Positions 34,093 to 42,716 of a stretch of 50,248 nucleotides of DNA are shown one piece after another (position 1 is the stretch's first letter; each line of letters begins with the position of its first letter). The position numbers were made by a program, and so were the translations under genes. The stretch lies in NCBI GenBank assembly GCA_014801735.1, contig JAAVDO010000016.1, positions 1-50,248 on the forward strand, read 5' to 3'. The notes beneath the pieces are model-generated. The model was given only the letters and a program-made list of their open reading frames with translations. It made no database searches and had not been told where the DNA came from. This DNA is from Bacteroides sp. (GTDB lineage: Bacteria; Bacteroidota; Bacteroidia; Bacteroidales; Muribaculaceae).

Positions 34093-35064
34093 TTAGAAAG
34101 CTTTGATGGCGACATCGGTGAGCCATATCCACAGCGGACAGCATCCTATGAACAGGATAACCGACAGCGTGAGCGACGATGTGCCGGTAGCAACATAAGT
34201 GTTGTATTCGTCGGCGATGATGATGCCTGAGAATGCCGGCGGAAGAGCGGCGGCTACAACGAGCATCTTGAGGTTCAGCGGATCCATGTGGAAAAGAAGA
34301 CCGAGGATCAGAACAGCTGCAGGCATAACGAACATCTTCATGATCGATCCGAGGATCACCTGCCAGTTCATGCTGAACTTAATAGCCGAGAGAGTGATAC
34401 CGGCCGAGAATACTGCCATAGAAGCATTGGCCTTAGCGATAAGATCGAACGAAGGACTGAGCTCCTTAGGCCAGGGAATGCCGGCGAGCACCCAGATCAC
34501 AGCGAGGATAGGGGCCCATGCGACAGGCTGGGCAAGAGCGTGGAGCACAGGCTTCCAGGCGCTCTCTTTCTTTGTCGAACCGGGATTCTGCTTCTCGAGC
34601 GAAGCGTTCATCAGCGAAAGGCCGACAGGAATACCGATAGCATTTACCACGATACCCACAATGGCAACCACGAGGGCTACAGAGGGGCTGGTGCCGAAGA
34701 TAGGCTCGAGGACGGCGAAGCCGAGGAAGCCGATAGTAGGCGAACCACTGATAAGAGCCGAGATGGCGGCGTCGGCGCCGGTGTTCTTCTTAAAACATCT
34801 GAAGACGAAATACACCAGCATGAAGCAGGCCATGATACCTATGGCTGAAACTATCGTCAGCTTTGCATCGCGGACAAGATCCTCGCGGGAAGCCTGGACG
34901 ATTGAGACGAACAGGGCGGCCGGAAGTGCGAAGTCGAGGACAACTTTATTGAACTTCTTGGCGTCGTCGCCTGAGAAAGCCCCCTTCTTACCGGCAATGA
35001 AACCGGCAAGCATCACGACGATGATAGGGACAATCGCGTATAGAATTACATGTTGCAAACCCAT
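34093..35064 (-). CDS. AEC family permease, probable oxalate/formate-linked carrier
   Basis: 323 residues with about ten hydrophobic helices in two halves, typical of the auxin-efflux-carrier family (LDFALPAALFVSIV and SPTIGFLGFAVLEPIFG in the first half; AALPPAFSGIIIADEYN in the second). E. coli has the same family member, YfdV, beside the same two oxalate enzymes (YfdW, YfdU), so an oxalate uptake or oxalate/formate exchange role is likely but not shown. It follows oxc by 58 bases and ends in a tandem terminator. OxlT-type MFS carriers are unrelated. Confidence 0.85.
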   Translation of the reverse strand: MGLQHVILYAIVPIIVVMLAGFIAGKKGAFSGDDAKKFNKVVLDFALPAALFVSIVQASREDLVRDAKLTIVSAIGIMACFMLVYFVFRCFKKNTGADAAISALISGSPTIGFLGFAVLEPIFGTSPSVALVVAIVGIVVNAIGIPVGLSLMNASLEKQNPGSTKKESAWKPVLHALAQPVAWAPILAVIWVLAGIPWPKELSPSFDLIAKANASMAVFSAGITLSAIKFSMNWQVILGSIMKMFVMPAAVLILGLLFHMDPLNLKMLVVAAALPPAFSGIIIADEYNTYVATGTSSLTLSVILFIGCCPLWIWLTDVAIKAF

Positions 35065-35122
35065 ATTCGTAATCTTAGTGAGTTAAAAATTGAATGGAAA
35101 GAATCACAGAGATAACGAAAGT

Positions 35123-36859
35123 TCAGACAGTGTATTCGATAATCGGTGTGGGGTTCAAATAGCCGATGTGACCACTTTCCTTACCGGAGTCGGCGGCAAG
35201 CTGAACATCGATGATACATGGCTTGCGGGATGCGATGGCGGCCTTGAGGGCAGCTGAGAGATCGGCAGTGTTGTCGACACGGTAGTTCTCGGCACCGAAT
35301 GCCTCACCGATCAGATTGTATTTGGCGTCAATATCAAGGGTGGTAGGAGCGGGAGCATCCTTGCCAGAGGGGTTGACACCGATACCGTTGTAGATACCGC
35401 CGTTGTTGAAGATCACTACAGTCACAGGCAGTTTGTAGCGGCAAGCGGTAGCGAAGTCCATTCCGGAGAAACCGAAAGCTGAGTCGCCTTCGACAGCTAC
35501 GACTGTCTTGCCGGTAGCGACGGCAGCGCCGATTGCCGAACCCATACCCATACCCATGATCGACCATGTAGCGCAGTCGACGCGGTGGCGTGGGAGCGAC
35601 ATGTCGACAGAATCGCGGGTGTCGTCGAGGGTATTTGCACCCTCGTTGATCAGGATAACGTCGGGGTTGGACTCAAGGATAGGCTTGATTGCCGACAGAG
35701 CGCTCCAGTGGGTCATAGGCATAACCTTCGAAGCATCGTCGAGACGCTGACGGAACTTGGCATTCTTTTCCTTGCTCTCGGCCTGCAGAGCAGGGATCCA
35801 GGTGGGATCGGTCGACATCGTCTTGCCCTTCAGGGCGGCGAGAATCATATCGAGCGACTGGCCCATATCGCCTACGACAGGAGCGGCGATGGGAACGTTG
35901 CGGTCGATCTCGGTAGGCTGAACATCGAGCTGGATAAACTTCATGTCGGGGTTCCACTTGCCACGTCCGAAAGAGAGCATCCAGTTGATGCGGGCGCCGA
36001 TCACCATTACAACGTCGGCCTTCTCCATGATGGTCGAGCGGCAGCTCAGGGCGCTGAGCTCACCGGCATCGGGCATAAGACCCTTGGCCATCGACATCGA
36101 GAGATAAGGAATCTTGTAGGTCTCGATGAGGGTCTTGATCTTGTCGTCGACCTGAGCGTAGGCTGCACCCTTGCCGAGCAGGATGGCCGGACGCTTGGCC
36201 GAGGTGAGGATTTCGACAGCGCGGTCGACAGCCGACTGTGCGGGAGCAACGGGCGAAGCTACATCAACGGGAGTGTAATAGAGCTTCTCGGCCTCAGATG
36301 CATCCATGATCTCGGACAGAGCGGGAGTGGTCATATCGATATATACACCACCGGGACGGCCGCTGACGGCGGCGCGATATGCGCGGGCCACAGCCGAAGG
36401 AATATCCTTGGCGTGAGAGCAACGGAATGCTGCCTTCACGAGAGGACGGGCGGTGTTGAGCTGGTCAAGCTGCTCGTAGGTACCCATATCCATATCGACC
36501 ATAGTGGGGTCGGAGGCACCGGAGATCTGAATCATAGGATAGCAGTTGACGGTGGCGTTGGTCGTGGCTGTCAGTCCGTTGAGGAAACCGAGCGACGAAA
36601 CTGTGAGCAGCACACCGGGCTGCTTGGTGAGGAAACCGTGGGTTGCGGCTGCCATACCTGCCTGCTGTTCGAAACGGAAACCGTAGTAGTTCATACCGAT
36701 CTTCTGCATGGCATAAGCCACCTCGGTCACAGGTATGCCGACAAGACCGTAAACATCCATAAGACCGAGACGACGAAGTGATTCGGCAAGTATATACATA
36801 CCTGTCACCTGCTCCGGAAATTTTGGAGTAGAAGCGGCGGGAGAGGTTGTATTGTTCAT
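35123..36859 (-). CDS. oxc: Oxalyl-CoA decarboxylase
   Basis: 578 residues, near the 568 of the Oxalobacter enzyme, and closely similar to it across the N-terminus as I recall it (YGFRFEQQAGMAA with the thiamine-activating Glu64, then LTVSSLGFLNGLTATTNATVN, written in part). The diphosphate-binding GDSAFGFSGMDF...NNGG motif lies in the last third. It decarboxylates oxalyl-CoA to formyl-CoA and CO2 using thiamine diphosphate. It lies downstream of frc behind a hairpin with a T-run. Acetolactate synthase relatives share the fold, but the specific motifs and neighbours favour Oxc. Confidence 0.95.
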   Translation of the reverse strand: MNNTTSPAASTPKFPEQVTGMYILAESLRRLGLMDVYGLVGIPVTEVAYAMQKIGMNYYGFRFEQQAGMAAATHGFLTKQPGVLLTVSSLGFLNGLTATTNATVNCYPMIQISGASDPTMVDMDMGTYEQLDQLNTARPLVKAAFRCSHAKDIPSAVARAYRAAVSGRPGGVYIDMTTPALSEIMDASEAEKLYYTPVDVASPVAPAQSAVDRAVEILTSAKRPAILLGKGAAYAQVDDKIKTLIETYKIPYLSMSMAKGLMPDAGELSALSCRSTIMEKADVVMVIGARINWMLSFGRGKWNPDMKFIQLDVQPTEIDRNVPIAAPVVGDMGQSLDMILAALKGKTMSTDPTWIPALQAESKEKNAKFRQRLDDASKVMPMTHWSALSAIKPILESNPDVILINEGANTLDDTRDSVDMSLPRHRVDCATWSIMGMGMGSAIGAAVATGKTVVAVEGDSAFGFSGMDFATACRYKLPVTVVIFNNGGIYNGIGVNPSGKDAPAPTTLDIDAKYNLIGEAFGAENYRVDNTADLSAALKAAIASRKPCIIDVQLAADSGKESGHIGYLNPTPIIEYTV

Positions 36860-36890
36860 TATATCTTGAATTTTAGTTAGGAGAAAAAAG

Positions 36891-36936
36891 CGGGAGACCG
36901 TCGCATGGATAGATCGTCGGTGTGACAGGTCTCCCG
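36891..36936 (-). terminator. Terminator-like hairpin inside the frc-oxc operon
   Basis: CGGGAGACC (36891-36899) pairs perfectly with GGTCTCCCG (36928-36936), and the minus strand reads CTTTTTTCTCC afterwards. The oxc start is only about 30 bases further, and no promoter is visible in between, so partial read-through is required for oxc expression. Confidence 0.75.
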
Positions 36937-36987
36937 TCTGTTATGCTTTTGATTAAATATTATCTATGTGATGATTAAGGGATGGAA

Positions 36988-38298
36988 TCACATCTCACCG
37001 TCGGCCAGAGGGGCAGTTGTGCCGTTCTTGGCAAACGATTGGATATCGGTTTCGCTGTAGCCGAGTGACTTCAGGATCTCGTCGGTGTTTCCGCCGAGCG
37101 AAGGAGCAGGACCGTAGGTAGGCTGGTAGTTGGACATGGTGAAGGGGCAACCTACAGTTACGAACTCACCGATCTCACCACCCTGATTGATGCGGACAAG
37201 TGTGTTGCCGTCGTAAAGGGTTTCGTCGGTCATAATCTCCTTGGTCGAAAGAACAGGACCAACAGGAACGCCGGCGGGGCCGAGGATAGCGGTAACCTCA
37301 AACTTGGTCTTGTCGGCAGTCCACTCGCCGATACGCTTGTAGATCTCCTGTTTGTGACGGTCGCGTGCGTCGGCAGTGTTGAAATCGGGGTTGGTCAGCC
37401 AATCTTCGAATCCCATAGCCTTGCAGGCAGCTTCGAAGTCCTTGGCACCGCGCTGCAGGATGATATATACGTAGTTGTTGGCATCGACAGCCGAGTCCAT
37501 ATCGCCTGCGGGCTTACACTTGTAGGTCCAGCCGAGAACGCCACCACCCTCGATATTGCCCGAACGTGGAACGCAATCGCCGAACTTTCCGTCGGGATAC
37601 TGGGGGAACTGGGTCAGATAGCCGATCTTGTCGAGGGTGAGCTGGTCGCGGGTCTTGATACGGCAGAGGTTAAGACATGCGTTGTGCATCGACTGGTAGA
37701 CGTAGACGCCTTCGCCGGTCTTTTCACGCTGGCACAGAGCGGCAAGTAGACCGATCAGCAGGTGCATACCGGTGTTTGAGTCGCCCAGTGCGGCACCCGA
37801 CTGAGTAGGAATATTATATTCGCCGTCATACCATCCTGTTGTAGAGGCGGCTGCAGCTGTTACCTGTGCGATAGGCTCGTAAGCCTTAAGATCTTTGTAC
37901 TTCGAAGATAAGGGGAAACCCTTGATAGTGCCATAGATACACTTGGGGTTGAGGGCATGGACAGCTTCCCAGCTGAAACCGAGCTTATCCATAGCACCCG
38001 GGTGAAGGTTTTCTACGAAGATATCAGCTTCCTTTATAAGTTTGGTGAGGATTTCCTTGCCGTCGGGAGTCTTGGCGTCGAGAGCTATCGACTTCTTGTC
38101 GGAGTTGAGCTGAAGGAAATAATAGGAGGGGAGATCAGGGTTAAACTGAAGTTCTTTTCTGGTTGCGTCGCCGACGCCGGGACGTTCGATTTTGATCACG
38201 TCGGCACCAAGCCACGCGAGCATCTGTGTGCAGGAAGGTCCGGACTGTACTTCTGTAAAGTCGACCACTTTAATACCTTGTAAAGGAGCTGTATTCAT
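36988..38298 (-). CDS. frc: Formyl-CoA:oxalate CoA-transferase
   Basis: 436 residues of the class III CoA-transferase family. Features include the opening GIKVVDFTEVQSGPSC, GADVIKIERPGVGD, and the catalytic aspartate in LGDSNTGMH (Asp173, matching Asp169 of Oxalobacter Frc). A glycine-rich loop GNIEGGGVLGW follows near 250. It moves CoA from formyl-CoA to oxalate, giving oxalyl-CoA for Oxc. The gene is first in a frc-oxc-permease order, the same as E. coli yfdW-yfdU-yfdV. No convincing -7 box was found upstream. Confidence 0.95.
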   Translation of the reverse strand: MNTAPLQGIKVVDFTEVQSGPSCTQMLAWLGADVIKIERPGVGDATRKELQFNPDLPSYYFLQLNSDKKSIALDAKTPDGKEILTKLIKEADIFVENLHPGAMDKLGFSWEAVHALNPKCIYGTIKGFPLSSKYKDLKAYEPIAQVTAAAASTTGWYDGEYNIPTQSGAALGDSNTGMHLLIGLLAALCQREKTGEGVYVYQSMHNACLNLCRIKTRDQLTLDKIGYLTQFPQYPDGKFGDCVPRSGNIEGGGVLGWTYKCKPAGDMDSAVDANNYVYIILQRGAKDFEAACKAMGFEDWLTNPDFNTADARDRHKQEIYKRIGEWTADKTKFEVTAILGPAGVPVGPVLSTKEIMTDETLYDGNTLVRINQGGEIGEFVTVGCPFTMSNYQPTYGPAPSLGGNTDEILKSLGYSETDIQSFAKNGTTAPLADGEM

Positions 38299-38321
38299 AA
38301 TATTGAGTTTTAAATGTGTTG

Positions 38322-38345
38322 TTATTGTGTTATTGTGTTATGACA
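38322..38345. repeat. Short tandem repeat in the frc leader
   Basis: The unit TTATTGTG occurs twice in tandem plus a partial copy (38322-38340), starting 24 bases upstream of the frc ATG. Two and a half copies of eight bases could also be chance. Confidence 0.4.
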
Positions 38346-38495
38346 GTATCGGAATCAGAACTTGCAGGTAGATTATTACGAGGAGTTGCTTAGTAGGACT
38401 GTCTGATATGTAAACATCGGGAAATAGATGAATGTTCTGAATATTCGTGTTTTAACTTTTAGAGTGAAAAATTATTAATATCAGGATATATGAAA

Positions 38496-38534
38496 ACCGT
38501 CTTTGCAGGGATGATGTCAGTCTGCAAAGACGGT
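38496..38534 (-). terminator. Terminator after the MFS gene
   Basis: ACCGTCTTTGCAG (38496-38508) pairs perfectly with CTGCAAAGACGGT (38522-38534), and the minus strand continues TTTCATAT. It lies 23 bases after the MFS stop and insulates the frc region. Confidence 0.8.
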
Positions 38535-38557
38535 GTGAATAAGAAGGTTTTGGCAGA

Positions 38558-39700
38558 TCAGCGGTATCTGTGGTTGAGGGTTAGGAGCGCTGCGGCACCG
38601 ATGGCTGCAAGCGGAGCGCCTGCAAGTGCGGGAGCAGCGAGTCCGAAGCCCATGTGGATCACCATGCCGCCGAGAGATGCTGCCAGGGCGTTGGATACGT
38701 TGAAGGCTATCTGGATGCCGGCGCCACCAAGCATCTCGCCACCTTTAGCAAACCGGACAATGAGATACTGGAGGGGGCCGCCGATACCGAAGAGAGCCGC
38801 CGGGGCGACGAATGCGAGAATGAGGGAGGCCCAGCGGACGGTGCTCAGCAGGTAGATGGTTGGCATAATTATCACAACCGATGCAGCGATCAGTCCGCAG
38901 ACAAGGGCGGCTCCGTGGCGGTCGGCGGCTTTGCCGGCAGCGAAATTGCCGACTACCATTCCCGCGCCTACAAGCATCATGATCCATGTCATGTCGGATG
39001 TGGCGAAGCCGGTAACCTGAGTCATTATCGGCTCTATGTAGCTCAGCCAGCAATATACACTCGCCTGTCCGAAGAACACACCGGCATAGATGAGCCAGGG
39101 GGCTGCGCTGTGCAGGAAGCGGAACTGGCCGCGCATTCCGCCGCTGTCGGGCAAGGGCCTTAGCACGGGAACCCACAGGCGGATGCCGAGCCAGGCGAGT
39201 GCACCGATGAGGGCGACTATGCCAAAGGCTATACGCCATGTGAGGGCATTGCTGATCCAAGTAGAGCAGGGGACTCCGACGACATTTGCCACCGTCATGC
39301 CTCCGACCATCACAGCAACGGCTGTAGCACCTTTGCCTTTATCGGCAAGCTCGGCGCACACAATGGCTCCGGTGCCGAAGAAGGCACCGTGGGGCAGTCC
39401 GGCGATAAAGCGGGCTATAAGCATTGTGGTGAAGTCGGGTGATACGGCGGTAAGGGCATTGCCCCCGGCGATAATGGCCGCCAGGAGGAGGAGCACACGG
39501 CGCAAGGGCATGCGCCGGAGGAAAATGAGACCCGGAGCACCTATGGCCACGCCCAAAGAATAGGCCGAGATGAGATGGCCGGCCTGAACGATCGTAACTC
39601 CCAATTCGCCGGCTACATCGCCCAGAATGCCCATCATGCCAAATTCGGCGATGCCGAGGGCGAAGGTGCCGAGAGCAAGAGCTATAAGACTTTTTTTCAT
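38558..39700 (-). CDS. MFS transporter, DHA1/AraJ-like
   Basis: 380 residues with twelve predicted helices. The N-terminus (LALGTFALGIAEFGMMGILGDVA) and the loop around LIFLRRMPLRRVLLLL match drug:H+ antiporter-1 family members of the AraJ/YdhP type, which export sugars, arabinose derivatives or drugs. Substrate unknown. It lies upstream of frc on the same strand but is separated by a terminator, so it is not clearly part of the oxalate module. Confidence 0.9.
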   Translation of the reverse strand: MKKSLIALALGTFALGIAEFGMMGILGDVAGELGVTIVQAGHLISAYSLGVAIGAPGLIFLRRMPLRRVLLLLAAIIAGGNALTAVSPDFTTMLIARFIAGLPHGAFFGTGAIVCAELADKGKGATAVAVMVGGMTVANVVGVPCSTWISNALTWRIAFGIVALIGALAWLGIRLWVPVLRPLPDSGGMRGQFRFLHSAAPWLIYAGVFFGQASVYCWLSYIEPIMTQVTGFATSDMTWIMMLVGAGMVVGNFAAGKAADRHGAALVCGLIAASVVIIMPTIYLLSTVRWASLILAFVAPAALFGIGGPLQYLIVRFAKGGEMLGGAGIQIAFNVSNALAASLGGMVIHMGFGLAAPALAGAPLAAIGAAALLTLNHRYR

Positions 39701-39784
39701 ACCTTTTGATTGATTCTTAATTGTCGTTGAAAGCGTATTCAGGGATAACCTTCGGGATTGTGAGGAGTTAAATATGGCAAAGAA

Positions 39785-39816
39785 ACCGGAAGAGACTCAT
39801 ACAAGTCTGTTCCGGT
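39785..39816 (-). terminator. Terminator of the ECF-sigma operon
   Basis: ACCGGAA (39785-39791) pairs with TTCCGGT (39810-39816), with an inner AGACT/AGTCT stem, and the minus strand continues TTCTTTGCC. It lies 44 bases after the last gene of the sigma operon. Confidence 0.65.
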
Positions 39817-39859
39817 AGGGGAAATTTTACAGAGATTTGAAAAAGTGTGGTCTTGCGAG

Positions 39860-40378
39860 TTATTTTTTCACCCTATGGAAGGTGACACCGTTTATGACTA
39901 TTACGTCGGGATTGGTTTCGTCTACGTGTTTTTCGAGATCTTTCAGATTTTTCCAGGTGGTTGTGTTAATCACTTTCTGAGTGTGGGTGGGAACGTTTCT
40001 CGCCTTTTCCATGCGCTTGATAACGTAAGAGGGTTTAGAACCGGAAGCGATAGTGGCCGTGTAAAGAGTATTGTTGCCGTCTTCCAGGAACTCGATGGAA
40101 TAGAAGTTGTCGGTTATCCTGAACTTCATGGCTTTAGGCCGCTGAGACATGAACACTTTTATGATCTCCTCACTGGAAGTCTGCGTCGACGGGAACGAAA
40201 TATACCAGTAGAGCGTCTTCATGTTTCCGGTCGAAGGATCACGCTCCTCAGAGACGGTGACCTTTGCGCCTTTTTCGGTCTCCAATTTGGAAAACAGCTT
40301 ATCTAATGTATCGTTGGCCGATGCGATAGCCGAAACGAGCAGGCAGAATGTGATGGTAAGGAGGATTCTGAGTTTCAT
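39860..40378 (-). CDS. Secreted protein of unknown function, last gene of the sigma operon
   Basis: 172 residues. A signal peptide (about 1-21, ending ASA) precedes an alpha/beta mature protein with charged residues (KLETEKGAKVTVSEER, FPSTQTSSEEII, FRITDNFYSIEFLED) and a basic C-terminus. Reminiscent of Bacteroidales DUF5024-type proteins, but I cannot confirm the family. It starts 27 bases after the anti-sigma-like gene, so it is probably under the same control. Placed in the periplasm by the signal peptide. Confidence 0.7.
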   Translation of the reverse strand: MKLRILLTITFCLLVSAIASANDTLDKLFSKLETEKGAKVTVSEERDPSTGNMKTLYWYISFPSTQTSSEEIIKVFMSQRPKAMKFRITDNFYSIEFLEDGNNTLYTATIASGSKPSYVIKRMEKARNVPTHTQKVINTTTWKNLKDLEKHVDETNPDVIVINGVTFHRVKK

Positions 40379-40405
40379 GATCGGATGGTTGAAAGAAAGT
40401 AAATA

Positions 40406-41035
40406 TCAGATGTTGGCATGGTCTAAAGTATAGGCAACAAAGTCACGTTGCTCAGGGTCGGCAATATCGTCGAGAATTGATTGACGGATAACGTTCTCAG
40501 GTTCAGACAGCTCCATTATCTGTTGATAGTGTCGATCCATTTCCTCGACTATCCGCTCCTGTTCCTCCAGTTTCGCCATGATCAGCTCAATTTCCTGTTC
40601 GGCCTGATGAGCGTGGCGCCGGGCTTCGAGCAACTGCGGATATATCTCCTTTATGTTTTCGTTTTTCACTCCGTTGACTATTGTGTAGCTTCCGGCATAG
40701 ATGCTGTAGTCCGGCTGGGTGTCGGCTTTGATCCAGATCGTGACAACTACGGCTATTGCGGCAGCCACACTCGCCACAGCCGGCCACAGGGCTGCCGCAT
40801 GCGAGCGTTTCTGTCCCGTTATGGCTGCGTCATCAAGGCCTGAGGCAAGCCATTCAACGAAGCTGCGCTGAGCTTCCATGTCGGGCGGCAGATTGCGTTG
40901 GCGGAAGTAGGCATACAACTGCTTTTCCTCGGCCGGTGTGCTGGATCCGTCCATCAGGTCCTTCATGATTATGCGGGCCTGTTCGTGGGTCAGACGCGAT
41001 TTGTCGAAGTAGTTGAGGAAATGCTTAATAGTCAT
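40406..41035 (-). CDS. Anti-sigma-factor-like single-pass membrane protein
   Basis: 209 residues. An N-terminal cytoplasmic helical part (about 1-75) is followed by one membrane segment (about 83-101, AALWPAVASVAAAIAVVVTIWI). A periplasmic coiled-coil-like region (about 135-180, EQEIELIMAKLEEQERIVEEM written in part) ends the protein. The order and gene position, nine bases after an ECF sigma gene, are those of anti-sigma factors. No ZAS zinc motif (HxxxCxxC) is present, so the sequestering domain must be of another type. Function inferred from context. Confidence 0.7.
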   Translation of the reverse strand: MTIKHFLNYFDKSRLTHEQARIIMKDLMDGSSTPAEEKQLYAYFRQRNLPPDMEAQRSFVEWLASGLDDAAITGQKRSHAAALWPAVASVAAAIAVVVTIWIKADTQPDYSIYAGSYTIVNGVKNENIKEIYPQLLEARRHAHQAEQEIELIMAKLEEQERIVEEMDRHYQQIMELSEPENVIRQSILDDIADPEQRDFVAYTLDHANI

Positions 41036-41044
41036 AATCGAGAA

Positions 41045-41578
41045 TCAGAAAAGGTTGGAATGAGAGGAAATGATATTTCGGGCAGCCGTTCGTGCTCTGC
41101 TGACCAGGACTCTTATGTTTGAACGGCTGATACCTGTCAGAGCGGAAATCTCGGCATCGTCAAGACCGTCGATATGGCGCATCCTCATCACGAGTGCCTG
41201 CTTCGGAGGCAGCGAGGCGAGAATGATCGAGGCCGTTATCTGGCTGTCGGAAGCGCGGAGCACCGATTCGGCTTCGGCCTCACACGCCCAGTCGGGATTG
41301 TCGGGGAAGGGCGCCGCTTCGAATCCGGCTTTCCTGGCATAGTCGATAGCTATGTGACGGGCTATCGTATATGCAAGATGATCAACCGACTTGACATGCG
41401 TGAGCGTTGAGCGCATCGACCAGAGCCTCATCAGAGTCTCCTGTGCTACATCCTCGGCCTGCTGGGCACCAACCGACGACATGACCGACTTGGTCGCGTC
41501 AATCAGGCGGGGCAGCAGGCGTTCGGCGAGCCTGGTGAATGATCGGAGATCCATGTTTATTCGCTGGTCTTTTATCAT
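41045..41578 (-). CDS. ECF-type RNA polymerase sigma factor
   Basis: 177 residues from ATG 41578; ATG at 41554 would also serve and fits better if the ECF-like promoter beside it is real. Region 2 is seen at AEDVAQETLMRLW (about 41-53), with AYTIARHIAIDYARK following. Region 4 includes LPPKQALVMRMRHIDGLDDAEISALTGISRSNIRVLVSRAR (about 122-160, shown in parts). It recruits polymerase to its own regulon. Together with the two genes downstream it forms a sigma/anti-sigma/secreted-protein unit. Confidence 0.88.
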   Translation of the reverse strand: MIKDQRINMDLRSFTRLAERLLPRLIDATKSVMSSVGAQQAEDVAQETLMRLWSMRSTLTHVKSVDHLAYTIARHIAIDYARKAGFEAAPFPDNPDWACEAEAESVLRASDSQITASIILASLPPKQALVMRMRHIDGLDDAEISALTGISRSNIRVLVSRARTAARNIISSHSNLF

Positions 41579-41580
41579 AA

Positions 41581-41606
41581 GACGAAATAACATGGTCACC
41601 TGTTAC
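41581..41606 (-). promoter_or_regulatory. Possible ECF-type promoter for the sigma gene
   Basis: On the minus strand GTAAC (41606-41602) and CGTC (41584-41581) are separated by 17 bases, the arrangement of ECF-dependent promoters. The start would fall close to the ATG at 41578, implying leaderless translation or use of the ATG at 41554. Only a motif match. Confidence 0.35.
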
Positions 41607-41658
41607 ACTTTCCCTCAAAAAAATTTCGTTTTTCTGAAGTTCCTCATGCCATGATTTG

Positions 41659-42651
41659 TCAATCAGCCTGTTGCCCGTCGATGATTTTTTCTGTATCGTT
41701 ACTTTCAGCAAGTTCCTCACGGTCGAATCGGTCGTAAGCCTCGACAATTCGCTGCACCAGCGGATGGCGCACGATATCTTTCTTGTCGAACTCCACACGG
41801 CCTATTCCCTTCACATCCCGGAGCACACGAAGCACGTGTACCAGACCGCTCCTGACAGATCGCGGAAGGTCGATCTGAGTCACGTCGCCAGTCACTATCA
41901 TCTTGCCGTTCATGCCCAGACGTGTCAGGAACATTTTGATCTGGTGGGTGGTAGTGTTCTGAGCCTCGTCGAGCACGATGATGGCATCGTTGAGCGTGCG
42001 GCCACGCATGAATGCCAGTGGGGCTATCTGAATGACATCGGTCTCCATATACTCCTTCAGCTTCACGGCAGGGATCATATCCTCAAGAGCATCATAGAGG
42101 GGTTGCAGATACGGATCTATTTTGTCTTTCATGTCGCCTGGCAGGAATCCGAGTTTCTCGCCAGCCTCAACAGCCGGGCGCGAAAGGATTATTCGGCGGG
42201 CCTCCTTGTTCTTGAGCGCCTTCACAGCCAGAGCTATCGCAATATATGTCTTACCTGTTCCGGCAGGGCCCAGAGCAAAGGTAAGATCATTTTTGACGAA
42301 CGAATCGACCATTCGTTGCTGATTTGCGTTGCGTGGCGATATTGGCTTGCCGTTTATGCCGTAGATAATCACACCGTCACTTTTAGGCGAGCGGGGTTCG
42401 TCGCCCCTCACTATGTCGAGAATCACATCTTCGGGCAGCCTGTTATGCTTTATGCAGTATTCTTCAAGCTGGTGTATCTTCTTCTCGAAATCGGCGGTCT
42501 CGGCATCCTCGCCTATCACTTTTATCACCTGACCGCGGGCTGCGATACGCAGTTTCGGGAAAAGGTTGCGGATCAACTGCATGTTGCAATTGTTCACCCC
42601 ATAGAAACTGACGGGATCGGCGCGGTCGATTATCACAATTCTTTCAATCAT
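41659..42651 (-). CDS. phoH: PhoH family ATPase/RNA-helicase-like protein
   Basis: 330 residues. The AAA-like PhoH domain shows Walker A LGPAGTGKT (about 127-135), RPAVEAGEKLGFLPGD, and Walker B IIVLDEAQN, then the TGDVTQIDLP motif. The N-terminal region (about 1-105) is a KH-like extension as in longer PhoH/YbeZ proteins. The family works in RNA processing or ribosome-linked stress; the B. subtilis homologue PhoH/YqfS links to rRNA processing with YbeY. It has a -7 box at 42709. Confidence 0.92.
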   Translation of the reverse strand: MIERIVIIDRADPVSFYGVNNCNMQLIRNLFPKLRIAARGQVIKVIGEDAETADFEKKIHQLEEYCIKHNRLPEDVILDIVRGDEPRSPKSDGVIIYGINGKPISPRNANQQRMVDSFVKNDLTFALGPAGTGKTYIAIALAVKALKNKEARRIILSRPAVEAGEKLGFLPGDMKDKIDPYLQPLYDALEDMIPAVKLKEYMETDVIQIAPLAFMRGRTLNDAIIVLDEAQNTTTHQIKMFLTRLGMNGKMIVTGDVTQIDLPRSVRSGLVHVLRVLRDVKGIGRVEFDKKDIVRHPLVQRIVEAYDRFDREELAESNDTEKIIDGQQAD

Positions 42652-42708
42652 TCGAAAGCAGAAAACTCGTTTTTGATATTCGTTTTTTTGTTGTCAGATA
42701 TATTCATA

Positions 42709-42716
42709 CAAAGATA
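42709..42716 (-). promoter_or_regulatory. -7 box of phoH
   Basis: TATCTTTG on the minus strand matches TAnnTTTG, 58 bases before the phoH ATG. A TTCG in the -33 area is a partial match. Confidence 0.6.

Noticed and set aside
35585..36781. 398-residue plus-strand open frame
   Set aside because: It is the opposite strand of oxc, whose motifs are unambiguous.
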